From: Methanosarcina baikalica
GTDB taxonomy: Archaea; Halobacteriota; Methanosarcinia; Methanosarcinales; Methanosarcinaceae
Direction: 5' to 3'
DNA: 64,000 nucleotides
NCBI RefSeq assembly: GCF_031461075.1
Contig: NZ_JAVKPK010000001.1
Location: 1-64,000, forward strand
Shown: in pieces, positions 44,660 through 53,399 of the stretch
Position numbering within the stretch: position 1 is the first letter of the stretch
How the letters are laid out: every line of letters starts with the position of its first letter
Position numbers and translations under genes: made by a program
The notes under the pieces: generated by a model
Told to the model about the DNA's origin: nothing
Seen by the model: only the letters and a program-made list of their open reading frames with translations
The model's database searches: none

Positions 44660-46324
44660 ATGAATTCAAATCAAAACACAAAGAGTTCCCTGACCCTGGC
44701 AGAGCCGAAATTAATAGATGATTGCCAGCTTCCGATGAATCCTGCAATTCCTGCGACCCAGTACATTACGAATTTATTAAATGATGTTTCAGGCAAACAG
44801 CCGCTAATCGGGAAAGGAAAGAATAATGAATTATATATTCCTCTCGGAGAAGAAGAGTTTTTGAAGATCGTGCCTGTTCTTTCCCAGAAGGGTTTTGTCT
44901 TGATAAGCCTGTTCTGCGTCCAGGGTTTTGAGGGAAGCCCTGAGTTTACTCTCATTTATTTTTTCAGGCGGAGCGGTTTTACTGACGTATTTGCATTTAT
45001 GCGGCATGCAAGGGCTAAAACAACATCTATTGCTACGATTTTCCCTTCTGCCTGCTGGTATGAACGAGAAATTCGGGACGGGTTTGGGGTAGAATTCACG
45101 GATGCCTTTGATAAGAGAAGGCTCTTTTTGCATGAGGCATACCCCGAAGGCTTTCACCCTCTCCTGAAATCTTTTAAAAATGGAAAAATCCAGGCTGTCG
45201 AAAACCCCAGGGAAGCATATCCTTTCAAGAAGGTGGATGGCGAAGGCGTATACCAGATTCCGGTCGGGCCGGTCCATGCGGGAATTATTGAGCCGGGACA
45301 TTTCAGGTTCAGTGTGATTGGAGAGCCTATTTTCAATCTCGAAATCCGGCTCTTTTACAAACACCGGGGAATCGAAAAACTTGCTGAGGGAAAAACGCCC
45401 TCTGCCTGTGTACCCATTGCAGAAGCCATAAGTGGGGACGAAACGGTTGCCAATACCGTTGCCTTTTGTACGGCCGTAGAAAAGATTGCGGGAATCGAAA
45501 TTCCAGCCAGAGCCAACCACTTAAGGACAATTCTCCTGGAGATGGAACGCATCTATTCACATATGGGCGACCTCTCTGGCATGATTACGGATATAGGATT
45601 TCCACGGATGACCACACCTTTCCTCATCCTGCGTGAAAATATTTTCAGGCAAAACGAGCTTCTCACAGGCTCCCGGTTTATGAAAAACAATATAGATATC
45701 GGAGGCATAAAAAAGGATATTTCAGGAGAGGCCCTTTCAAAGCTCTCCCTCTATTTGGAAACTTTTGCACCGAAGTTTGAATCTGCTGTTGCAGATGTCA
45801 GAGCTTCTTCGTCTCTTATTGATAGGTTTTCAACAACAGGGGTCCTAAAAAAGAGACTCGTTGCTCCGCTTAATCTTACAGGTCCCATTGCCCGAGCGTC
45901 GGGGGCTTCTTATGATATCCGCCTTGACCACCCATACGGGATCTATAGAGCCAAGTCTCCGGAAAGAAAGATCAGGGCTACAGGAGATGTCCTTTCCCGC
46001 TTTGAAGTTAAGGCTGCAGAAGTTCAGGACTCAGTTTTCCTTATACGAAAACTCATAGCCTCAGCTTCGGACTACCCGGTAACTTCCGGAGTCGCAGTTT
46101 CAAAAATTCCTGACGGATATGCTCTTTCGATGGTGGAAGCTCCTAGGGGCCAGAACTTGCACTGGGTCTACGTGAGAGGTGGGCTAATCGACCGCTACAA
46201 GATACGGACCGCCTCTTTCTGCAACTGGCGAGCAATCGAACACGCAGTCCTCGGCAATATTGTCCCTGACTTTCCACTTATAAATAAGAGTTTGAACCTC
46301 TCGTATGCCGGTACCGATCTTTGA
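44660..46324 (+). CDS. HyfG-like (NuoC-NuoD fusion) large subunit lacking all NiFe cysteines
   Basis: 554 residues. Residues about 50-175 are NuoC-like, with ACWYEREIRDGFGVEF (131-146) and DKRRLFLHEAYPEGFHP. Residues 200-554 are NuoD/large-subunit-like, with GPVHAGIIEPGHFRFSVIGE and KHRGIEKLAEGK. Where hydrogenases have the first CxxC (RxCGxCxxxH) this protein reads ISGDETVANT (257-266), and where they have DPCxSC near the end it reads KSLNLSYAGTDL (543-554). All four metal cysteines are therefore absent, so it cannot hold the NiFe centre. The six remaining cysteines are scattered. This is the pattern of energy-converting-hydrogenase-related (Ehr) complexes. Confidence 0.87.
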   Translation: MNSNQNTKSSLTLAEPKLIDDCQLPMNPAIPATQYITNLLNDVSGKQPLIGKGKNNELYIPLGEEEFLKIVPVLSQKGFVLISLFCVQGFEGSPEFTLIYFFRRSGFTDVFAFMRHARAKTTSIATIFPSACWYEREIRDGFGVEFTDAFDKRRLFLHEAYPEGFHPLLKSFKNGKIQAVENPREAYPFKKVDGEGVYQIPVGPVHAGIIEPGHFRFSVIGEPIFNLEIRLFYKHRGIEKLAEGKTPSACVPIAEAISGDETVANTVAFCTAVEKIAGIEIPARANHLRTILLEMERIYSHMGDLSGMITDIGFPRMTTPFLILRENIFRQNELLTGSRFMKNNIDIGGIKKDISGEALSKLSLYLETFAPKFESAVADVRASSSLIDRFSTTGVLKKRLVAPLNLTGPIARASGASYDIRLDHPYGIYRAKSPERKIRATGDVLSRFEVKAAEVQDSVFLIRKLIASASDYPVTSGVAVSKIPDGYALSMVEAPRGQNLHWVYVRGGLIDRYKIRTASFCNWRAIEHAVLGNIVPDFPLINKSLNLSYAGTDL

Positions 46325-46334
46325 GGTGAAATGA

Positions 46335-46847
46335 ATGGTAAACCCACTTACATATGTTTTCCGCCGAAAAGTGACGGAAAAATTCGACTTTTCAGACGCT
46401 GAACTCGAAGCTCTCGGCTCCGAACTAAAAGCGGAAGTTAACCAGGTTTTCGGGAGCAGCCTTGCAATCCGCGAACTGGATTCAGGCAGCGATAATTCAA
46501 CAGAGATTGAGATTTCAAACCTCGGAACTCCATACTATGACGTTGAAAGGTTTGGGATCTCTTTTGTGGCTTCCCCAAGGCATGCTGATGTCCTGCTGGT
46601 GACAGGAGCAGTCACTTTAAACATGGCTGAAGCCGTTATAAAAACCTATGAAGCAATGCCCTCCCCGAAGTTTGTGATAGCAGTCGGAAATGACGCCTGC
46701 GATGGCGGAATTTATAAAGGTTCCTATGCCGTACTTGGCGGAGTTGACAAGATCCTGCCAGTGGATATAAAAATCCCTGGAAACCCTCCTACCCCGAAAG
46801 AAATCCTGCGTGGGATTTTTGCCCTGGTAAAAAAAGCTTCGAAATAA
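46335..46847 (+). CDS. HyfI/NuoB-like small subunit lacking all 4Fe-4S ligands
   Basis: 170 residues, clearly NuoB-like: YDVERFGISFVASPRHADVLLVTGAV, FVIAVGNDACDGGIYKGSYAVLGGVDKI and DIKIPGNPPTPKEI (positions 68-158). The four cluster ligands are replaced: SGSCNGC is SGSDNST (Asp53, Thr56), GDCA is GNDA (Asp120), and GCPP is GNPP (Asn150). The only cysteine, C122, is not a usual ligand. The fold is otherwise well conserved, so it is a maintained protein and not a decayed gene. Last gene of the operon; 10 bp after the large subunit. Confidence 0.87.
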   Translation: MVNPLTYVFRRKVTEKFDFSDAELEALGSELKAEVNQVFGSSLAIRELDSGSDNSTEIEISNLGTPYYDVERFGISFVASPRHADVLLVTGAVTLNMAEAVIKTYEAMPSPKFVIAVGNDACDGGIYKGSYAVLGGVDKILPVDIKIPGNPPTPKEILRGIFALVKKASK

Positions 46848-47050
46848 TATAGTAAAAACAGTTTCTTCTTTTCATTTTTGTACCCATATTATTTTTAGAA
46901 ATTGTTCAATTTACAGGGTCGCTATTTGATTAATTTTCCATATCATGGGTACATTTTTTATTTGTTTCATCGGGAAGTGACGCTTATATACAATGAAATA
47001 AAGATTTCATGGGGTTTACGCTCAAATAAAGAAATGAAAGCCGACATCAT

Positions 47051-47968
47051 GTGGAATGTCGAGTTATTTCAGAAACCGGCAGATTGGATATGCAGGCACA
47101 GAGAGACATTACCCCCAGAAAACCAAAACTTTCAGTTAAAGAAGTTGAAGCTCTGGGCTATTACGATTTTATGAGTTATCTGGGAGTACCCTATTATCAT
47201 GTAGGCGGCCTTACCTCTACCAAAAAACTCGCTGAGTTATGCAGGATTGACTCTACAAAAAAGATTCTGATGGTTGGATGTGGGACCGGTTTTTCTGCCT
47301 GTTACCTTACCAGAAAAATCGGCTGTGAGGTGATAGGAATTGATATTGCGGAACTTTCGATCGAGGAAGCAAAAGAAAGGGCAAAAAAACAGGGAGTTTC
47401 AGATAAAGCTAAATTCAGAGTAGGAAATGCTTACGCTCTGCCCTTTGAACCAGGGACTTTCGATGCCGTGATAACAGAGTTTGTGTCTCAGTTTTTAGAC
47501 AGAAAAAGAGCCTTCAAAGAATTTGCAAGGGTCCTGAAACCGCGGGCTTATGTGGGGATAAACGAAATGTATAGAGAAAAGGAAATTCCTGCTAAAGCCA
47601 CCGAAGAAATCGCTCAAGCCGAAAAAAAATTGGAGAAAATAACAGGGCTTCCGTTTTCCCTGCCGTCACCTGAAGAATGGAAAGAAGAACTTGAAAGAGC
47701 AGGCCTGAAAGATGTTAATGTAAGAATGTGCAAACCTATCCAGTACCTTCAAGAAACAAAATATATGGCAGAAGCTATGGGAGGAACCTGGAGCTTTGTA
47801 AAGTTCCTTATAGGTCCGATCTTGAAAATGGTGAAGTACTCCCTTTTAAGCAGAAAGATTCGATACCGGTTTAAAAGGCTGGCAGAAAGCAAAAAAATCC
47901 TCCTCCGAAAAAAATCAACCTCAAAATATGTGGGTTATGTACTGGCTACGGGAAGAAAAGATTTGTAA
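47051..47968 (+). CDS. Class I SAM-dependent methyltransferase, small-molecule type
   Basis: 305 residues from a weak GTG start; the ATG at 47090 (292 residues) is as likely. Motif I ILMVGCGTGFSACYLTRK, acidic GIDIAELSIEEA, and the post-I segment NAYALPFEPGTFDAVITEFVSQF match UbiE/arsenite/lipid-type methyltransferases. After the catalytic domain (to about 210) a basic helical tail (KYSLLSRKIRYRFKRLAES) may touch the membrane. TATA-like CTTATATACA at about 46982-46991 lies upstream. Substrate unknown. Confidence 0.75.
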   Translation: MECRVISETGRLDMQAQRDITPRKPKLSVKEVEALGYYDFMSYLGVPYYHVGGLTSTKKLAELCRIDSTKKILMVGCGTGFSACYLTRKIGCEVIGIDIAELSIEEAKERAKKQGVSDKAKFRVGNAYALPFEPGTFDAVITEFVSQFLDRKRAFKEFARVLKPRAYVGINEMYREKEIPAKATEEIAQAEKKLEKITGLPFSLPSPEEWKEELERAGLKDVNVRMCKPIQYLQETKYMAEAMGGTWSFVKFLIGPILKMVKYSLLSRKIRYRFKRLAESKKILLRKKSTSKYVGYVLATGRKDL

Positions 47969-48280
47969 AAGAACCGAAAATTGCCTGACCAGACAAAAAA
48001 GAATGCAAAAGCTGTTTAATAAAAAATAATTGGTAAAAGAAACGTTTGATAAAAATCCTCTAAAAGAGAAAAAAGTATTTTAACTTAAGTAAAATAGGTG
48101 TTTTTTGGAAAAAGATATAAAGGATCAACTGAAAAGTAGCGCAGTAATGTTGCAAGAAGTTCCTTCAGGGTTTTTCTGGGAGAAAGAAAGAACTTTTGCC
48201 AATACAGGTTGCTTTCTGAAAAGAAATAAAGGAGAAATGTCTATTCTATATTTAGAAGCTTCCCGGGGAGATGGAATAAA
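47969..48280. other. Leader of the Msr-type regulator gene
   Basis: 312 bp, AT-rich, no protein-like frame and no strong hairpin. GGGGAGATGG at about 48266-48275 precedes the next gene's ATG. Nothing else recognised. Confidence 0.4.
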
Positions 48281-49066
48281 ATGAAAATATCGCTTATTGA
48301 TCTGGCATTTCTTTCAGAAAAAAGAAAGGATGTATTGCTCCTGCTAGAAGAAGGGCCTAAAACTGGGGACGAAATAAAAACAGCTCTCAACGTCAACTCA
48401 ACCTCTATTATGCCGCAGATCAAAAAACTAAAAGAGGGGCGCCTGATAGTACAGGATGATAAAAATACCTATAAGCTCTCTGAAATGGGAGAGATAGTAG
48501 TCGAAAAGATGGAGCCTCTACTGGATACTGTGAGGGTTTTCGAGGAAAATTACGATTACTGGACAAACCATGACTTTACTGCAGTTCCCGAGTATCTCCT
48601 TAATAGGATTGATGAATTGGGAAACTATTTCATGCTTGAGGCTGACCTCAACCGACTTTTTGAAGTACCTGAGGATTTTAAGAATAATCTCCTGGAATCA
48701 AAGCACGTAAAAATGTTCCTTTCATATTTCAACCCTCTTCACGTTGAAATTTACTCTGAACTTGCGAGAAAAGGAGCTGAAATGTGTCTTATCCTGACAG
48801 AACCGGTATTTGACAGGATGAAAAAGGACTATTACGAGAACCTGAAGTCTCTTATGGAATCAAAAAACATTGAGATTTACATCTGTGACAAAAACGTAAC
48901 TCTCAAAGATGTAGTAACAGAGCGTTTCTGTTCGCTTGTACTTTTCGATAAAAAGGGAAAGTTCGACCATCAACGCCTGATGAGTTTTGACGAAAGCGCA
49001 CTTAAATGGTGTGAAGAACTCTTTTTGTATTATAAAGAGATGTCAACACGCTTGGAGAAATTATAA
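48281..49066 (+). CDS. Msr-type winged-helix regulator (DUF1724 C-terminal domain)
   Basis: 261 residues. N-terminal ArsR-like winged helix (about 8-80): RKDVLLLLEEGPKTGDEIKTALNVNSTSIMPQIKKLKEGRLI-type sequence at 15-56. The C-terminal half fits the methanogen DUF1724/FilR2 domain, with FNPLHVEIYSELARKGAEMCLILTEPVFDRM and FDKKGKFDHQRLMSFD. In Methanosarcina, Msr proteins of this family control mtaCB operons, and this gene is 1.4 kb upstream of mtaA. Its targets here are inference. Confidence 0.8.
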   Translation: MKISLIDLAFLSEKRKDVLLLLEEGPKTGDEIKTALNVNSTSIMPQIKKLKEGRLIVQDDKNTYKLSEMGEIVVEKMEPLLDTVRVFEENYDYWTNHDFTAVPEYLLNRIDELGNYFMLEADLNRLFEVPEDFKNNLLESKHVKMFLSYFNPLHVEIYSELARKGAEMCLILTEPVFDRMKKDYYENLKSLMESKNIEIYICDKNVTLKDVVTERFCSLVLFDKKGKFDHQRLMSFDESALKWCEELFLYYKEMSTRLEKL

Positions 49067-49085
49067 GCACCTTTCTGAAGTTAGA

Positions 49086-49457
49086 TTAATATTCTCCTAG
49101 ATACTTATCGATCAAAGCCCTGAATCTGTGGATATCAATGGGTTTGGAAACGTAGTCCACACAGCCCATTTCTATGAAATGCTCTTCGCTACCTTTCATA
49201 GCATGAGCGGTAACCGCTATTACAGGGATATCCGCAGTTGCAGGATTCTTCTTAATTCGTTCGAGAACCTCAAGACCGTCCATCTTCGGAAGCTGCATAT
49301 CAAGTAAAATAATATCGAATTTATTCTCAGCAAGGCGTTCAAGAGCCTTTATCCCATCCTCGGCTTCAGTTACGTTATGCCCGTATAATTCCAGAAGGTC
49401 CAGAATAAGTTCCATGTTCAGAAGATTATCTTCAACGATCAGAATTTTTTTCATCAT
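49086..49457 (-). CDS. Single-domain response regulator (CheY-like)
   Basis: 123 residues, a receiver domain only. Acidic pair in ILIVEDN, phospho-accepting aspartate in IILLDMQLPKMDG (about 53), threonine in VIAVTAHAMKGS and lysine in YVSKPIDIHRF. There is no output domain. Upstream on the same strand lies the remnant of a sensor kinase, its likely former partner. It converges on the Msr-type regulator gene, 19 bp away. Confidence 0.9.
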   Translation of the reverse strand: MMKKILIVEDNLLNMELILDLLELYGHNVTEAEDGIKALERLAENKFDIILLDMQLPKMDGLEVLERIKKNPATADIPVIAVTAHAMKGSEEHFIEMGCVDYVSKPIDIHRFRALIDKYLGEY

Positions 49458-49550
49458 TACGCCTCTTCAGCATAGCTAATTGTTTTATCCTATTAGTTAA
49501 CTCTTTTCTTCCGAAAGTGTCCTTTTTCATAATGAAAATAAAATTCCCTT

Positions 49551-49861
49551 TCAGCTCGTGTTCAATTCTTCGAGATTCTTCTCAGCGAGTTCTCCAGCTG
49601 TGTACACGATAAGAGGAATATCTTTTGTGCGTACATTTGCCCTCAGGCATCCTCCCTTGAAGAAAGAACAGCGTTGGTCTCAACCAGATCCAGAATTTGA
49701 AACTTAATTATGTTTTTTACCTTTTCTACATTGTCAGTTGCTTCTTCTTCCTGCAAATCGGAAAAACTGGAGAGAATGCTCTGAGGTGCAAAAATAACAA
49801 CTGGAATGAGAAGAGCAAAAATAATATAGATTATAACAAGGATCTTTCTACTGACATTCAT
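49551..49861 (-). pseudogene. Gutted CHASE4-type sensor kinase
   Basis: The 5' part (49643-49861) encodes 72 residues: an N-terminal membrane helix (KILVIIYIIFALLIPVVIF) and the start of a CHASE4-like sensor (PQSILSSFSDLQEEEATDNVEKV). A stop follows, and in another frame 49551-49645 reads ANVRTKDIPLIVYTAGELAEKN, which is the C-terminal end of a receiver domain. The whole middle of the protein (linker, PAS and kinase domains) is missing, so this is an internally deleted kinase gene. Confidence 0.6.
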
Positions 49862-50459
49862 ATTTTAAACTCAGAGCTGGGGGTTTCAGGTTGTTTAAAC
49901 CAGGAAATTATTGGGTTGAAGTTGGAGGGAAGTTTATAATATATTAGTAACAGATAAACTTAAATTAGAATCTATATAAAAGTATTCTATAAGCCATCAT
50001 GATAAGAAAAATTATTTTTAATTTATAGAAAAATAAGAGAGAAAAGAGCGAATTAAACTTAGAAGTGTCCTCAGAATAGGGCAAAAAGATAGAACAACCA
50101 GGTCAAAATTTATGACTGCATTTATTAAAAAGACGGCAGAAAAAAATTCCCGACAAATAGCTTTTATAAGTTGTTGACTATAAAAAATCCGCATTCTAAC
50201 GCAATCATAAGGAGCTTGAAATTTTTTTTACTGCCACTGCTCTCATCCTGCTCAACGATGTGAAAAAAGAGATGCAGAAGGTATTGTCGAGTTTCCATAT
50301 ACGACCTATAATTTTCTAACCATGTTTCTAAACTCTGGATACTTTAGTCCGGCGTGTGAAACATTTTGGATTGAAAAGGTCTATATAATATTGTCAAATA
50401 GACAATAAAACTGTAGTAAAAATAAATGTATATTAATAATGTTAAAAAAGGTATGACTT
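49862..50459. other. Promoter and leader region of mtaA
   Basis: 598 bp. It contains the divergent promoter of the kinase remnant and, on the + strand, a TATA-type box for mtaA. Short frames (for example 50221-50320, FTATALILLNDVKKEMQKVL) show no recognisable similarity. No long hairpin is seen. Confidence 0.45.
50381..50390 (+). promoter_or_regulatory. TATA box of mtaA
   Basis: CTATATAATA preceded by GAAAAGGT (BRE-like), about 70 bp before the mtaA ATG. The expected start is near 50412, giving a short leader of about 48 nt, unlike the long leaders known for mtaCB operons. Confidence 0.5.
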
Positions 50460-51479
50460 ATGAGCGAATTTACCCTCAAAACAAGACTTTTAGCTGCCCT
50501 TGAAGGCAAGCCCGTTGACAAAATACCTGTTTGTTCCGTGACCCAGACCGGAATTGTAGAACTCATGGACGAAGTCGGAGCCCCCTGGCCCGAAGCCCAT
50601 ACAAACCCGGAACTCATGGCAAAGCTGGCAATTGCCAACCATGAACTCAGCGGACTCGAAGCTGTAAGGATCCCCTACTGCCTTACCGTTCTTGTTGAAG
50701 CAATGGGCTGTGAAATCAACATGGGTACGAAGAACAGGCAGCCATCTGTTACTGCTCATCCCTATCCCAAAGACCTCGAAGGCGCAGCCATCCCCGCAGA
50801 CCTCCTGCAGAGAGGCAGAATTCCAGTAGTACTCGAAGCTATTAAGATCATCAGGGAAAAAGTAGGTCCTGACGTACCAATTATTGGTGGTATGGAAGGT
50901 CCTATTACAGTCGCTTCAGACCTGATAAGTGTAAAATCTTTCATGAAATGGTCCATTAAAAAAATTGACCTCTTTGAACAGACTCTGGATCTTGCCACAG
51001 AAGCTGCAATTATGTATGCAAATGCAATGGTTGAAGCCGGTGCAGATATAATCTCCGTTGCAGACCCTGTCGCTTCCCCAGACCTCATGAGCCCTGACTC
51101 CTTCAAGCAGTTCCTCCAGGCAAGGCTGCAGAAGTTCTCCTCCAGCGTAAACTCCGTAACTATCCTCCATATCTGTGGAAACGTGAACGCTATCCTCAAC
51201 TACATGGCAGACTGCGGTTTTGAAGGTCTCAGTGTAGAAGAAAAGATCGGCAGCCCGAAGAAGGCAAAGGAAATCATTGGAGGCAGAGCAAGATTCGTAG
51301 GAAACGTCTCCAGTCCGTTTACCCTCTTACCTGGCCCTATTGACAAAATAAAAGCTGAAGCAAAGGTAGCCCTTGAAGAAGGCGTCGATGTGCTCGCACC
51401 TGGCTGTGGGATTGCACCCATGACCCCCCTCGAAAATATCAAAGCCATGGTCGCAGCAAGAGACGAGTTCTACGCATAA
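50460..51479 (+). CDS. mtaA: Methylcobalamin:coenzyme M methyltransferase, methanol-specific (MtaA)
   Basis: Moves the methyl group from methylated MtaC to coenzyme M, the last step of methanol entry into methanogenesis. A 339-residue uroporphyrinogen-decarboxylase-like TIM barrel with zinc ligands H237 and C239 (ILHICGN) and C316 (LAPGCGIAP), exactly the positions known for MtaA. GGMEGPITVASDL (143-155) and the DIISVADPVASPDLMSP segment are typical. Paralogues for methylamines (MtbA) and methylthiols are related; neighbouring RamA-type and mtaCB genes favour MtaA. An inverted repeat and T tract follow. Confidence 0.93.
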   Translation: MSEFTLKTRLLAALEGKPVDKIPVCSVTQTGIVELMDEVGAPWPEAHTNPELMAKLAIANHELSGLEAVRIPYCLTVLVEAMGCEINMGTKNRQPSVTAHPYPKDLEGAAIPADLLQRGRIPVVLEAIKIIREKVGPDVPIIGGMEGPITVASDLISVKSFMKWSIKKIDLFEQTLDLATEAAIMYANAMVEAGADIISVADPVASPDLMSPDSFKQFLQARLQKFSSSVNSVTILHICGNVNAILNYMADCGFEGLSVEEKIGSPKKAKEIIGGRARFVGNVSSPFTLLPGPIDKIKAEAKVALEEGVDVLAPGCGIAPMTPLENIKAMVAARDEFYA

Positions 51480-51779
51480 GAAGGCACGAAATTCTTTATT
51501 TTTTTAAGGGCACATTCCGGAACTCTAAATCTTTAGAGCTTCTGGATATCTTCCCGTTTCGCATTTTTTTAATTTTATCCGGAAGGGACCTCGGGAATTG
51601 TAAAATCTGGAGCCAGCCTTAATAGGCGGCCAGTTCAGAGGGTCAGTCCAAGAAGATAACTTAATAATTCACAAAAATAGCTTATTCAGTAGGATACTTA
51701 TTGAAATTTATTAAATTCAGGAAATATCTGAAACATACTGGTTGAGTAAATCTTAAACTTTTTTGGAGGAGGTTAAGGT
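51480..51779. other. Intergenic between mtaA and the RamA-type gene
   Basis: 300 bp without a protein-like frame. It includes the terminator marked below and, before the next gene, AT-rich sequence ending in a strong ribosome binding site GGAGGAGG (about 51764-51771). Confidence 0.5.
51516..51570 (+). terminator. Terminator after mtaA
   Basis: CTCTAAA-TC-TTTAGAG (51523-51538) within the larger imperfect stem TCCGGAA...TTCTGGA, followed by GCATTTTTTT. A preceding T run (about 51499-51505) may also promote release. Separates mtaA from the next gene. Confidence 0.5.
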
Positions 51780-53399
51780 ATGAGAACAGGAGTCGCAATT
51801 GACCTGGGAACCAGCGGTTTTAGGGCCCAAAAAATTGACCTGGAAACCGGTGATATTAAGAAAACCGTCATAACACTGCGAAACCCCCTACCTGGAGCAA
51901 ACGTAATGGACCATCTTGATTTTGCAATCCATTACGGGCTTGACAAGGCCCACGGGCTCTCGGCAACAGCGGTAAAAAATATCCTCACCGAACTGGGAGT
52001 AAACCCAGCTGAAATGGAAAAGTTTTCAATCTGCGGGAACCCTATCCAGCTTTCCATCTTTCAGGGTATTCCCATCGAAGACCTGGCATATGCCGGAGAG
52101 CGTAAAAAACAAAAATATCACATTGAGGAGCAGAATAGAGATGCTCGTATAATATCCATGGCTGAGATAGAGGGGTTCGAAGAAGCCACTAACTGTAAAC
52201 TGTTTGTGCCTCCTGCAATTAAGCACGAAGTCGGAGCCGATGCACTTGCCCTTATTGTAAAAGCAGGGATGATCGAAAGTAATGATATTGCAATTGCAAC
52301 GGACTACGGCACAAATGCAGAAATGGCTCTCAAAGCAAACGGAATTATATATACCGGCTCAGCTGCCGCGGGCCCTGCTCTCGAAGGGCAGGAAATCGAA
52401 TACGGGTCAATTGCTTCTCCTCACACGATCTGTGACGTGGAATTTGAGGGAGAAAACCTGCGCTGCTACGTGCTCGACCGGGACATGAAGACCACCATGG
52501 GAGACCTTGTAAATCCTAAAACAGGAGAAGTGGTGGAAAAGAGAGAAATCACTGCAAAAGGCATCACAGGCACTGGAGTTATCGCCCTAATAGAAGCAGG
52601 AATGAGAAATAAACTGATTGTGCTGCCTAAGATTCAGACTTCGGAAGGCATCATCCACCTCCAGAACGGGATAAAATTTACGAATAAAGACCTTATAGCA
52701 GCCGGAAGAGCTATCGGAGCTATCAGGGCCGGACATATAACCCTCTGTGCAGCTGCAGGCATAGAGATGGAAGATCTAAGGGTCGCTCACATGTCAGGAG
52801 CCGCAGGCACTTATATGGATGCTGCAAAAGCTCACCAGGTAGGGATGATTCCCTATAATGCAAGTTACGTCTCTCAGATAGGAAATACCTCCCTGATCGT
52901 TGCCCGGGAAATCCTGCTTTCCGAAGACCGGCTATGGGAATTGCAGGCAATTGCAAAGGAAATACTGGGCACCCATGTAATGTTTGCAACCTCCGAGGCT
53001 TTTAAGGAAGCCTATCTGCTGGAACTTGCTTACTGGAATGAAGGAATGGCTTTCAAGATGCTTCAGAAGTTCCTGAAAAAGAAAAAACTCCCCATGATCG
53101 GCGAACCATCCCTTATTCTGAAAATCGACCGTAAGGTTGAAAGGGATATTCCTGAACTCGGAGAAGAAGGGCTTGAAGTGCTTGAGAAGGTCGGGACTTA
53201 CCTTACAATGGTTATTGAAGACTGTGAAGGCTGCCATAAATGTGTAAAGGTTTGCCCGAACGGAGCCCTAAGAGTGGAAGAAAACGGGACCGTAAAAATA
53301 AGGACCGACCTATGTGACGGAGCAAACTGCCAGCGCTGTCTGCACGCCTGCCCTGATGACAGGTTTAAGTGGGAAAACCTGAAAGTGGCAGGAATCTGA
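51780..53399 (+). CDS. RamA-type corrinoid protein reductive activase
   Basis: 539 residues. These ATP-dependent enzymes reduce the inactive Co(II) corrinoid of methyltransferase systems back to Co(I). The main part is ASKHA-like (DUF4445), starting GVAIDLGTSGFRAQKIDL and including ATDYGTNAEMALKANG and AHMSGAAGTYMDAAKAH. The C-terminus (about 474-530) carries two 4Fe-4S motifs, CEGCHKCVKVCP and CDGANCQRCLHACP. Size and layout match RamA of methylamine metabolism; the setting between mtaA and mtaCB suggests a role with MtaC. A strong GGAGGAGG site precedes the ATG. Confidence 0.9.
   Translation: MRTGVAIDLGTSGFRAQKIDLETGDIKKTVITLRNPLPGANVMDHLDFAIHYGLDKAHGLSATAVKNILTELGVNPAEMEKFSICGNPIQLSIFQGIPIEDLAYAGERKKQKYHIEEQNRDARIISMAEIEGFEEATNCKLFVPPAIKHEVGADALALIVKAGMIESNDIAIATDYGTNAEMALKANGIIYTGSAAAGPALEGQEIEYGSIASPHTICDVEFEGENLRCYVLDRDMKTTMGDLVNPKTGEVVEKREITAKGITGTGVIALIEAGMRNKLIVLPKIQTSEGIIHLQNGIKFTNKDLIAAGRAIGAIRAGHITLCAAAGIEMEDLRVAHMSGAAGTYMDAAKAHQVGMIPYNASYVSQIGNTSLIVAREILLSEDRLWELQAIAKEILGTHVMFATSEAFKEAYLLELAYWNEGMAFKMLQKFLKKKKLPMIGEPSLILKIDRKVERDIPELGEEGLEVLEKVGTYLTMVIEDCEGCHKCVKVCPNGALRVEENGTVKIRTDLCDGANCQRCLHACPDDRFKWENLKVAGI

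Noticed and set aside
44831..45520. Long minus-strand open frame inside the HyfG-like gene
   Set aside because: It is the shadow of a well-recognised gene; its translation has no recognisable motif and is rich in Arg/Cys/Phe in a pattern typical of antisense frames.
39587..46847. Simple call as a functional hydrogenase-4 or formate hydrogenlyase
   Set aside because: All four NiFe cysteines and all four small-subunit cluster ligands are absent, and no hydrogenase maturation or formate dehydrogenase gene is nearby.
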